A DNA stretch of 64,000 nucleotides, taken from assembly GCF_001949145.1 (NCBI RefSeq), contig NW_019091378.1, positions 1,763,803-1,827,802 on the forward strand, written 5' to 3'. The notes under the pieces were generated by a model. It was not told the DNA's origin. It saw only the letters and a list, made by a program, of their open reading frames with translations, and did no database searches. Position 1 is the first letter of the stretch. Every line of letters starts with the position of its first letter. The position numbers and the translations under genes are program-made. Below are positions 1-10,897 of this stretch, one piece after another. This stretch comes from Acanthaster planci (Eukaryota > Echinodermata > Asteroidea > Valvatida > Acanthasteridae).

Positions 1-837
1 GTCCGTGAGTTAAGACTGCTGTTTTACAGCTCTGGCCGTTGTCCCTTGTCAAACCCGCTGGCCCTACGCTTAGCCTCATGTGGGTCCTCGTGCCTTGTTC
101 GCAAAGTCCCTGTCCAATAAAGGCCTTTAGGGTGGGCTTTATGTAAATAAAATAACGAGTACATTTAAAATGTGGACGAAATTTGGCGATCAGATAAAAC
201 TGCACTTGTATCAAAAAGTTACTACAGTCCCCCCGCCCCCCAGCGTAAAAGTACGGAAGTCTAAATAGGCCACACCTTTTTTTAATACGAAGTGCTATCT
301 CACGGAGAAATCAACCGGCTAACTTACCACCGCAACCAAATATATGAAATACCATGACTGCTTCCAATTTTCCCTGCATTCTTTCAATCAGAGGGACTGG
401 GTAGATGGTCGTAGCATTTAGTGGATGTATGGGTCTGTGTAATGGAACTAGACTTTCGCATGCCATCTCGAGTACACATTATTCAGAATTGTTTATTAGA
501 AATGTTCACCGCCATAAATATAAATATGTTCGGTTGAGCGACAGGAGCGAATGAGAACATATTTCTTTTCTTCTCGGCGTACGGGTATGTCGCGTGAGGG
601 CAGACCTTACGTAATTATGCAAAATACGTACCAGGACGGGGGAGTGGCACGACAGGTGGGTCACGTCACGTTTGTTTGGCACATTCCCCGCATCTGCTTG
701 AAACCCTTTCCGTACTGTGTGTTAAAATAATATTAATAACTATACGAATAAATTGATACTACTGTTCCAGAATTAACAATCCCCCCTGCATTTTTCTACC
801 TTTTCTTTAATGTTTGGGGTAAATTGTGTTTGTACAG
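1..837. other. Non-coding stretch, probably intron of the left-edge gene
   Basis: I see no convincing coding exon here. The window opens with a possible splice donor (GTCC followed by gtgagt), so its first four bases could be the end of an exon. That is only a consensus match. A pyrimidine-rich tract and the AG at 836-837 lead into the exon that follows. Confidence 0.4.
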
Positions 838-955
838 AGAAGTCAGAGAGATCATCCAGCTGCTCAAAGGGAGAGTAGAAGACGACTGCAACCTGGAGGT
901 AGCTGATACAAAAGCTAGTTTGGCGAAGGCCGTAGAGGCGATTGACAAGCGCTAG
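838..955 (+). CDS. Last coding exon of an unidentified gene (partial)
   Basis: After a T-rich tract and the acceptor tgtacag, an open frame runs for 38 codons to a TAG at 953-955. The first base completes a split codon. The peptide starts EVREIIQLLKGR and ends KAVEAIDKR. It is charged, has heptad-like hydrophobic spacing, and looks like an amphipathic helix or short coiled coil at the C-terminus of a larger protein. The upstream exons lie outside the window, so the product cannot be named. I did not recognise the family. The clean acceptor and protein-like composition favour a real exon over chance, but 38 codons is short. Confidence 0.5.
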
Positions 956-2220
956 AAGTTGATTAGGATGGCAGATTCAAGTCCACATGGTTGGACGACC
1001 GTATCTGAAGTGGCGAATTCATACGAATATTTTGTTGATTTGCGACATGCATTTAACGAAATCTTACAAAGTGGGGTCTAAGTGATGTCTGGGTTATCTA
1101 GATTATCAAAGTGTATCATGAAGGAAATCGCCAAAGGAAAGGAATTTACACTCCTTGTTGCAGTTTTTGTGTTTATATATATTGCTTATATAGAGTGTCT
1201 GTTGATATGTACAGGTAAACGCATATTTCGATTTTTTTGTGGCTTGTGTTCGGGGCAACAGAATGCCGTTTAATCTGGAGAGTGCAATACAGGTGAACTG
1301 TCCTTAATCCTTTGTGCGTGTACCCAATTTTTGGTTATTATAGTAAGCACCCACTTGTTTTCCTTTTTTCTCAGCATTTCCCAGTCGGATCTGTCAATGT
1401 AAAAAATGTTTATTTGCTTATGGCAATTCAATCAACACACCAAAACATACTTTGTTCTGTTACATTGTTGTCAATAGTATACATATCCACCCTCACATCG
1501 GAGGGTATAACTTTGTTTTCGTCATCCATGGAATCTCCAGATTATTTTTTTAACAAGAGCAAATCAGAGGACTTACATCAGTCTACATTTTTACTTTGTA
1601 TTGTACGAATGATCGAAGGAACCTTTCTGAAACGAGTTAAACTCTACATGGGAACTGCCTATGCTTTTATAAAAAGAATAGTTACATGCGTCTAGACCTG
1701 TCTCCTCAGATCCAGTAATAGAAGATAAATTTGGTGTTCCCTCACACCAAGAATCAGTATCATTGCGCAAAAACCTTTGTTCTGAATTGTTGAGGTTTTC
1801 GTCGATCCACCAGGAAACTTTTATTTTATTTTGGCGTCCACACTTAATCAGTGGAGTCTGCAGATTGTTGCTATCGTCATGTTGTTCAACTTAGGACTTG
1901 GTCGGTTTAGTTTTACGTGTAAACACCATCTCCATCATTGTATAGGGCGTATACTCATTACACCGGATAAATTTCATCCAGGTAGGACTTTCAGTCGCCT
2001 CGATTCCTGCTCCAAGTCAATGCAGGGATATTGATACTGTAGGAATCGCGCATATTGCAGGCAATCATGCTCTGAGAGTCACTACAAGGCTGAATAACTG
2101 TACCGGTAGCCTTAGTTGGAAATACACATTTATGAAATATACTGAAAACGGGATATACATAAGAGGCATTTTGGCACAAAAATATTTGCCCTGCACAACG
2201 TGTATTGTACCACTGTATAC
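956..2220. other. Probable 3' UTR and intergenic DNA
   Basis: AT-rich DNA after the left-edge stop codon. Small open frames here lack splice sites or recognisable motifs. Candidate AATAAA signals for the left gene occur only further on, near 2591 and 2693. I see nothing else supportable. Confidence 0.4.
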
Positions 2221-2385
2221 TCGGTGTTTCCTCAAAAGCTTGTGAGAAAAACCACAAATGTAGTAGGCCTACTCGGATGGGACTCGAACTCTCAACTTCA
2301 GTGAGAAATAAGCAGGAAGTCGTGGGTTTGAGTCCCGCCCGAGTACGTTTGTGTTTTTTTCTCACAAGCTTCTGGGGAAACACTG
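2221..2385. repeat. Hairpin made of two head-to-head tRNA-SINE tails
   Basis: The left arm (about 2221-2300) and the right arm (about 2310-2385) are imperfect reverse complements. Each has a pol III B-box-like core: ggactcgaact at 2280-2290 (reverse) and ggtttgagtcc at 2325-2335 (forward). Each also has a SINE tail with an AAGCTTGTGAG-like word followed by a T run. The outer ends read tcggtgtttcc and ggaaacactga. The same B-box plus tail recurs near 4138 and 55425, so this is a tRNA-derived SINE family here duplicated in inverted orientation. Confidence 0.7.
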
Positions 2386-4100
2386 ATTATAAAGCGTTAC
2401 AATACACGTCGGACAAGGCAAATATCCCAAATTATTAACATCTCCCCGACGCAAAGGCATCTCTAGAAATAGACACAGAAATAGCCATTTCATATAACCG
2501 TTACTGCAATTAAGTCTAGCCTGGGGTCTCACAATTCCAGACATGCAAAGAAAAGAGGCGTTTTGACTATTCGATGTAACCCTTAGGCATACTGAAATAA
2601 AATGTTACCAATAAACTTACAACTCAAGTCATGCGAAGAATATAAACTATTCGGTAACATGTAGGGTAAACTTTCGTCGGACGTTACACCCTAATAAATC
2701 AAGCAAATATTCTTTAAAATGGGATACTTATTAAGAGGCGATAGCCCTACCAGTCCTATATCCTCCGATTTCAATATGATTTTACATACACCCTATGAAA
2801 TTAGAGTTAATCGGATTTTATCTGTACCTGATGCGTGTTGTATTTAGAGTATAATTCGATATTCATTCTATCGGATTTCTGATGTTCTACAAGCGCGCAC
2901 ATAGCTTCAAAATGGCTGTTGTTATGTATATACACGTGCAGTCTCTAGTAAGCTTATAATTTCTAGTTGTATAGTGCACGGACTGTAGGAATACATAGTG
3001 CCAAAAAGTCTATTTTAAGAAACTTATGAAGTGAAGAAATGTCTAGACGAGTTGTACACTATACAAGACAGGCTCTGGTTGACAAGGACAGAGAGTGAGA
3101 CACACACATACACACCAAGAGAGGTTTTGGAAGGCAATTTTCCTGTACGCAGGCTGTGAGAAGGCTTTGAGTTGCTGAAGTCTGCAACATTCCAACCTGT
3201 GGTGGCGAGTCGTCCGTGGAGCGAAACTTGTAAGTTCGTCCAGACCAAGTAAAGTGCAGAGCTGAACCTTGTTCCGGAAGAGACAGTTTGTGAACTGAAT
3301 CCAGTTCCAGTTTGTGGGATCATCAAATTCCCTTATTTGCGACGGCCATACCACGCATTCGCCGTTTTTTCTCGACCCCGGTCATTCATATTGGACGCGG
3401 TCTTTGTCCCCTTTGCAGCTCATTTTTGCACCGTCAAGGACCAAACTGTTTTTGGTTTTTTTTAACATCTGTAGAATCCAGCATTCTTCACTGTAGTGCC
3501 TGCCAAGCTCTCGTCCGCTAGGTCATCCTGTATTAAAAAAGTATTTTCTTAATTCGCTATCCTTATCGTAAACTAGTTCCAATCAGAATTTTCTTTGTTA
3601 TCTTTGTGTTTTTACATGCTAAGTGTAACATTCTCATTAAATCATAATTGTTTTTGTTCCTTATGTAGCGGGCATCGCCGGGCCTACCCAAAGTTGATGG
3701 GATCAAATCTAGCACTTTTAGTGGCAGAATCAATCTTCCCAACCGAAGGATCTTCCCTAGACGAGAGGCCACACAGAACGACCTGAGGGTTAAGCGTGCG
3801 GGTCCGTTTTGGAGGAAATATACCGCCGATTGTGACTGAGGGTTAATTAGTCTCTGTTAAAGTTATACAATGAAGCTGTAAAGAAAGTTATCCTTTACAA
3901 GAGAATTATCGGTACAGCAGATACAATTTATTCAACAATAATCAACCAATGCAATGTACAGTAAAGTGATTGGAAGGCTTGTTTTATTACCCGAGTCCTC
4001 TGCTTCAATTGGAGTAAGCGCTAAACTAACCCAGGGCCGCAGCAGCAATACTCAAATGCATCAGCAGCAATACACTGCGCCTCAGCAAAACTCTGAGCAG
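2386..4100. other. Intergenic, no gene seen
   Basis: Several short open frames on both strands overlap each other, and none shows a domain, a splice context or a codon pattern I would trust. AATAAA-like sequences near 2591 and 2693 could serve the gene ending at 955. Confidence 0.4.
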
Positions 4101-4109
4101 GAGGTCGTG

Positions 4110-4180
4110 GAGGTCGTGGAGGAGGCAGGAGGTCGTGGGTTCGAGTCCCACCCGAGTAAGCTTGTGAGTTTTTNCTCTGA
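4110..4180 (+). repeat. Truncated tRNA-derived SINE (3' part)
   Basis: A perfect pol III B-box (ggttcgagtcc, 4138-4148) is followed by cccgagtaagcttgtgag and a T run, the same tail as in the SINEs near 2325 and 55425. The A-box half is missing and is replaced by short ggaggtcgt duplications. One ambiguous base lies in the T run at about 4174. Confidence 0.7.
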
Positions 4181-4479
4181 GCATTATCTAAGCTTCAGAA
4201 TAATTATTATTCTTATTTAATAGCTTGGATTTTTGTTCGGATCCCCCACTTTTTCGACTGGGGCCTTGCCCTTCCCCCACTTTTTTTAGGCCCCGCACAT
4301 AATGAAATAAAAAATATCCATACTCTGCATTCCTCTTTAAATACTGAAAATAGACGATATGCATTTGTTTGCTGTAATCTTCAGTTACCAACCAAGACGT
4401 TCCATCATGAAACACCCAGACCCTGGGGTTGACATAGTCTTAACCCATGACCATTGTGCCGCTCAGCTCCAGGAGCCTC

Positions 4480-6300
4480 TTTCTGGTAGCTTTAGCTGAG
4501 CACATATCTCTGCCAACATGAATGAGGGAGGGTCCAGATTCCATTCAGTGGAGGACTACAGCACCGTGACCATCATTGGCTGACGTGAGTGCTACTGTTC
4601 CCACTTCAGCAACAGCATCTGACACTGTGCCGATTCTCTTGACCTACGTGGCTTGTATCAAGGCATCAAGGAAGCAAATGGAAGCAAAACAGGTCCTCTA
4701 GCTGCTGTCACCCACTGGTGCTATCCTAACAGAATCCACGGTGTGCTTGACAAGTGGGTACAGCACAATAGCTAGCTACACTACAGCATTAGAGAAGTCA
4801 GTCCCTCTACACTGACAGTACCACTCAAACCCTATGTAAGCTTTCTGTTCCGGACGAGCTGGACAAGCCTACCACTTTAGTGGAGGTTATGCATGCCATC
4901 AGGGGCCTACAAAATAAAGCTGTCACCAAGAGCAATTACCTTCACGCTGTTCTTGTGACTTGCTGGGACTCCTGCTCCATCCCAAAGGATCTCGAAGATG
5001 CTAACATCATCACCCTTTTCAATAATGGATCTGCAAACAATTACAGGGGCATCCGGCTGTTGTCCTTAGGTTTATCCTGTGTGTTATTACCTCGGCTTCC
5101 GGTCATTGCTAACAGAATCCTCTCTGAAAGCCAGTGTGTCTTTCACCCATCCTAGGCTACTTTTGACACGGGGTTCTCCTTGAGACAGCTTCAAGAAAAA
5201 TATGTCAAATAGCAGTGACCCTTGCACGTTGCCATTGAACCTGGCTAAGAGTCACTCAGGCTTCTTCATCATCTTAAAGCACTTGGGATGCCCTGGTAGG
5301 CTACTGTCCTTCCTAATGAGCTTCTACAACAGAATGCATGCCACAGTTCACTTCAACGGCTTAAAGATGTGCAGATTTGGGAATCTTTCGAGGCCTCAAG
5401 CATCTTTTTCTTAGCCTTGCTCTATCATGAATTTTCTGAATTATCTGGTATTCTGCTGCACACTCGTAGTTCCAGGAATCTCTTCAATTTACCTCATCTT
5501 CGAACCTAGAACAAGGTTAGGCGAGTCCTTGTGCAAGAATTCTGTATGGTGATGATGCAGCCATTGTTAATCACTCTTAAGCTGACCTTCGAGATCCCCG
5601 CAACTCCTCCACTGCCTGTTTGGAATTTTGCTAGAGGATCAGTCTCAACAAGGCCATAGTATTAACATGAGGCCTCGTACCTCTTCCAAAAAGCAACAGC
5701 ACGGCGCTGAGGAAGGTTGATAAATCTGGTACCTTTGCTCTACAGTTACCAGTACCAATACTCTAGAAGCAAAAGTTGGCTTCCAGATAGAAAGGGCTGC
5801 AGCCACTTTTGATCGATTCTGTTCTTGTGTCAGGAACAGACTACCCTCCACCAAGTACTTGTTGTTTATGTTCCGTACACTACTCTACTGCAGCAAGTCA
5901 TTACTGACCTATCAACACCAGGATGATGCTTGAATGTCTTCCACTTCACTGCCGTCTTGCTCAATCTTGAGAAGCCGTTGCTTTGACAAAGTCTAAAACC
6001 TCGCCACCATTGAGCTCACAGAGTCGATAACATGTTCACACTTGGTACCTGGTTGGTTTCCTCCTGAAACATCCTCTAGGGATCCTAACTAGGAGGTCAC
6101 AAGAAGGGTCAGCAGCTAAGTCTCGGTCACGATGTAATTAACAGCTCTTAGCTTGCCGCCTTTACTGATCTGATCACATCTATAGGCTAGAGGATGATCT
6201 AGAGGACATCTTCAAGGAGCTGGCTTATACTCCTTACCCCTGTGCTCATACAAGACTTAGCAATCAGGATGGCCTCAAGCATAATTTACAAACCTTCCAA
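4480..6300 (+). mobile_element. Degenerate non-LTR retrotransposon (reverse transcriptase remnants)
   Basis: Reverse-transcriptase-like blocks appear in order in shifting frames. A segment at 4880-5155 has CWDSCSIPKDLEDANIITLF, resembling RT block 2. A segment at 5202-5414 has ILKHLGCPGRLLSFLMSF followed by a YNRMHATV-type block, typical of LINE RT palm/finger regions. Around 5540 the sequence encodes a YGDDAA-like catalytic motif. Stops and frameshifts separate the blocks, so the element is dead. The clade cannot be settled by eye. Confidence 0.7.
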
Positions 6301-9300
6301 ATCCCAGTTAATTTTTGACAGACCATAGCCTTTTTCAAAGTACAGTGGCACTCTATCTACTGCCCATCCGGGCTGACCCTCTTCCATGTACCCACATCCA
6401 TTGCTGGATGTGAGAGTCAATGCACCGCTAGATGAGCCACATCGTTGCAGTTGTCGACGGCACAAGTAACAACCATTACTTAGGTAGAAAGGCACATTTC
6501 CACCCGTCAAGCAAAAACAAAAAGAAAGTTGTCTGAGAGGTTGCCAATTTTTTTCAAAGAAAAAACATTTGCTTCCCCCACGACCTGAGACCTGCATACA
6601 CCACTGGGTATGATTACTAAATACATGTACTTCCCATTGTAACTCCCTTCAATGCTGTGTAGGATGACAACACATTTCAAAGCTCCACCTTCAACCCCTT
6701 ATTACAGGTTTTTTTATTTGATTACAAAGTACACTACGTTAAATACTGAATGCACAATCACTTTAAATAAAGAACACCCTGAGGCACTGAAGCAATCTGG
6801 TTTGTCAGCAGATGACCAATTTTATTAATTTGGTTCATCATGAATACAGAAGATCCATGAAGCCTACACTTGGATGAATTCACTAGGGAGCATCAAAAGG
6901 AACGAAAGATTCAGAGAAGTCCTTTGGGGTACATGTAGATACTAACACAAATGCTGATAATAGAAGATCCAATTTACATCTACATGTTGTCAGACCAATG
7001 TAGATGTTGATTATTCCTTCAGGCATGCGCAAAACATTTGAGTACTTTGAAAAAAAAAAGGAAGTAAACTGGGCTTAAATGAACATATCGTGTAAGAACT
7101 GGACCTCAAAGATCCGACAGAGCAAGATTCTGACTTTGAAAACCCATTTTGTTTTTACATTGTCACTGGATACAAAAATTCAAGTATTCGTTCCATAAAT
7201 GTCACTTAAGCTGTAATTTTTTTTACACTGTTAGCCCGATATTTCATGACACTGTATCTTGGCACCTTCTGTGGTGAGCTAGTTTCCATTAGTTGCAAGC
7301 TGGTACTCTGGCAGCGAGTCAAAAGACATTTTAATCATTCCTAATACAATGAATGCAACACTGTTCTTTTGTCGATTTTGAAATAATAAAGCACAGGATA
7401 CAAAAATATACATTTGTAACTGACATCCGCTTGGAATAACATACTCCATGTAACAAACAATTTTAGAAAAACAAAAATACAAACAGTTCGAGCAATAAAA
7501 GTGATAACTGGAAGGTGCTTAATGCTTACACATTCATTCTTTATGTAAATTGCGCTCAAATATTAAACAGTTAGGCAGTGAGAAGCATGTCTATATTGCC
7601 ATGTCAAAAACCAAATGAATAGTCTGGGTGAAACTCTATTATTAATCACACAGTAAGAGCTTTGGGGCAGGCCCACTTATTAAACATTATTTGACATGAC
7701 AGTTAACAATAAAAAAACACAAAACTCTCAAATCCCTGGTAACAGAAATAATTCCCATACTGTACCATACAGGCCTTGAACATCAAAAAAGTTAACCAGT
7801 GTCAAAATCATTCTTCAATGCACAAAAAAATTCACAACTGTTGAACACAATCACTCATCATCATGCTTGATGCTGGGTGGGTAAGGATGTGAAACAACTG
7901 TTGTTGGTGAAGTGAAATACAAGTCTGGTTCTCTATGTAGAATTCATAAAATACATAGTGTTAAAGTAAGGAAGGAGAAACAAATCATTCATCAGTGTAA
8001 ATAAAATTAAGAGCACTGTTCCAAGTACACATACACATGGGAATTTATCACGTTTCCAGGGGTCAACCAAAATCAAGTTCTTGAACTCCTTGTTAATCTG
8101 TGAATATTAACACTGGACTAAAATTTTATTTTCATACTGCTATGGGATTAAGCATTCAGACACGTTGCTTCAGCTGAACTTTCTACCATGATAAAATACT
8201 GAACTGAGTAAACACACTGAGAAAAAGATTGTGTTGCAACAAAAGAGAAGTCTATACATGCAGATGATTCCCTTGACTCAAATATCAGGCTAAGTGTCCC
8301 TCTATCTTGTTTCTGGATATTAATGAATAAGTTTGATTTATTTGGGCCCAGGTATGCCATCTGACTACTTTTTCCACTGTCAGTAAATAATATTATGGAT
8401 AAACTGCATTATCAACATATTTAATTTTTCAAGAAAAGTACGAATTCCACATTCACAAGGAATTGAGTTCCATATACTGTAGTGTACCCAAACTCGGACA
8501 TTATTTCAAAAGATATGCCAACGTTTGTGAAGAAATAATGCCATCAAAATAAAACAAGACCAAAATGAAAACAAATAGTGCAATACATTTCCCACCCAAA
8601 CATGGTTAACTGTATGAAATAAAATATCATGTAAAAGAAATCAAGACTTAAAGAAAAATGCGTAATAGACGTATGCTGTACTGCTTTGGGTTGCTAGACC
8701 AGTGAGACTGCAACTGCAAGAAACAGATTTGTTGCATATTGAAGAAATGGCAGCACTTGGACGGATTGTGACTTCCATAAGCAAGGCTGTGCCAACCTTC
8801 ACAGACAAGCAAATGTGTAAGGCGCATGTACCATATTATGTGCAGTTTGTATACAAAATACAATTTTGTACTAATGCTTCTCTTTAGAGCAACCACTGCA
8901 CAGTGCACACTTGTTATACCTCGTTCAAAAGATGCAGAAACTGTTACAGACGCCTGCTAATATTTTGGAAGGCTGTTCATGATTTGTGAAGTCATTTAGT
9001 TCACATAATGACTTAGTGTATGCGGCATTTCCCTGGCAAAGCCCCTGGACAGATTACCAAAATGAAACTCTACAAAACACATGCTGCCAAAGTTGCTGTC
9101 AAATCTGTGCATGGTACCCTGTACAGAATCCATTGTTACATTCTGTTGCACTAAGCAAAGTTCTCATTTCAACTGTACCAAATTCTGTGGCTTTCAAATG
9201 GGTGCAAAGACAAAACCTTAGCATTCACAGGACTGTCGCGGGACAGATGCAAGTGTAAACTATTCACAATTTTGTCGTGCAAATGTCGTGCGAATGTCAT

Positions 9301-9570
9301 GTGACAGTTGCAGGACATGTATGCGAACTCCAGGCAAATTCTGGCTGAAATTTTACGCAGAGCTCGTGCAACATTTGTGCAATATTTGTGCGACATACAC
9401 AAATGTGTCGTAAGCACCAAATCAGTGTGAGTCCAAGTGAAAATTGTCACTAGATTTGTGGATTTTCTCGCAAGTTTGTGTCTCCAACTAGTTGTGAGCT
9501 ATCGCAGCCCATTGAGATACAGGATTTTAAGACAACAATGAGAAACATTAAGTAGCTGGATGTGGTAACA
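6301..9570. other. AT-rich non-coding stretch, likely FBXW7 3' UTR and intergenic
   Basis: This lies downstream of the FBXW7 stop codon on the minus strand. It holds many A/T homopolymers and several TTTATT words that could be minus-strand poly(A) signals, for example near 6822 and 8336. No exon-like segment was found on either strand. A CpG-containing patch at 9230-9440 has repeated TTTGTGCAA/TTGTGCGA words, probably an old repeat. Confidence 0.4.
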
Positions 9571-9576
9571 GAGTAT

Positions 9577-9704
9577 AGACCCTCCTTTTGCTGTAATCCT
9601 TCCACTTGATTGGCCACAATAAACAAACACATTGTGGTCATTTGCCTGATTTTGACTGATAGGACAACTTTATCAAGAATGCATCTTTGCATAGGAAGGT
9701 AAAC
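9577..9704. mobile_element. MITE-like element, ACCCTCCTTTT family (diverged copy)
   Basis: The start ACCCTCCTTTTGCTGTAATC and the end TTTGCATAGGAAGGT match the two ends of the element at 24694-24837. The interior shares CCACTTGATT and TTTTGACTGATAGGACAACT. It looks like a non-autonomous DNA element with short terminal inverted repeats. Confidence 0.65.
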
Positions 9705-10622
9705 AAGTAAACACAAGCCACCTAAATTCTGAAGTAATTTTGCAATATTCTCTTGGATTACAATGGATCCAGTCCTAAAAGGTTCACACACCATAACTAG
9801 CAACCTGATCTCCCAATTTGGATATCTGGATTGAGCCAGTGTCCCAAATAGATCTGAGGCAGCTTTACAAGAAAAATGCACAAGGTTGGGTTCCAGACCA
9901 ACTGTAACAGGAGATGCAAGTTCATCTACAAGTTTCATGAATGGGTGACAGCTGGGAGGGACTACAACAGTTGAACAGACCATTCATCAACACTGCTAAG
10001 TCCTCAATACCACCCTCTACACTGCATTGTATGATGCACAGTGTCAGTGAATATAATGGAAGTCTTTCCTTTAACCTTAACCAAGGTGTCCAATTGAAGG
10101 GAGAGCTGTTTTTACACATTTCAGTGTGTGATCAGTCAACACTTTGGTTGAAGAAAACTATGCTGATATCTGTTGCTATACTGTGTAATTCTACAAGTAG
10201 GTCTGGGTACTGGATGTATAGTTGTGAAGTATAAACTTATATTGACTTTCCAAAGCCATGATTCAAATGGAAATTAGGCCTGATGTTGAAAAGATGCCAC
10301 ATCTATCCTTTGGTATGTCAGAATCCTCATTATGAGGCATCACAGCACGAGTGGCTTCCAAGCTGACTGGGATTTGCATGCTTGGACACCGAAGCACACC
10401 GAGTATAACCTTTTCTCCACTGCATAATTCTCAGACAGGCACAGAGTATGAATAACTATTAGCAAATACGTGCTGCATCCAGCTGAGAACATGTCAAACT
10501 TGCCACAGTGATTTAAACCTCACTGGCTGGCAATCCAGTTAGTCAATGCTGAAGGAATCTGGATTCAGCTGTTTCAATTATGACTTCTGGGGTATCTTCA
10601 AGCAGTTTCAACCTAGGAGCTG
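9705..10622. other. FBXW7 3' flank / UTR, no gene seen
   Basis: The open frames on both strands overlap one another and show no recognisable domain. Given the position directly after the FBXW7 stop codon (minus strand), 3' UTR is the simplest reading. Confidence 0.4.
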
Positions 10623-10897
10623 TCATAGTTTCTGCGCTTCCACATCAAAGTCTAGCACCAATAGTTTAGTGTCCTCTGTGCCATTGCGGCTACCTACTGC
10701 ACACACCAGCTTGGTCTGGTTGGCTCGGACACGCCAGACAACGCCTCCACTACCCCCACTTTCCAGGGTGACCAAGTTGCGAATGAACTCGCCTGTGTGC
10801 AGGTCCCAAAGCTTAACAGTACCGTCGTCAGAACTGGTGATGACAAACTTCTTGCTGAACTGCAGGCAAGTGACTGCACTTTGGTGTTTGTTTGGTC
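10623..10897 (-). CDS. FBXW7: FBXW7 terminal exon: last WD40 blade and C-terminus
   Basis: The acceptor tttccag precedes it. The first two bases complete the Gly of LQG, and 90 codons run to a TGA at 10623-10625. It encodes [26 protein letters not shown], and [15 protein letters not shown] followed by [12 protein letters not shown], the blade that closes the propeller in FBXW7. The final residues VEAQKL differ from the vertebrate end. Confidence 0.95.

Noticed and set aside
9450-9983. 177-codon minus-strand frame downstream of FBXW7
   Set aside because: It runs through a MITE-like element, has no recognisable domain and no splice sites. It is best explained as a chance open frame in the 3' flank.
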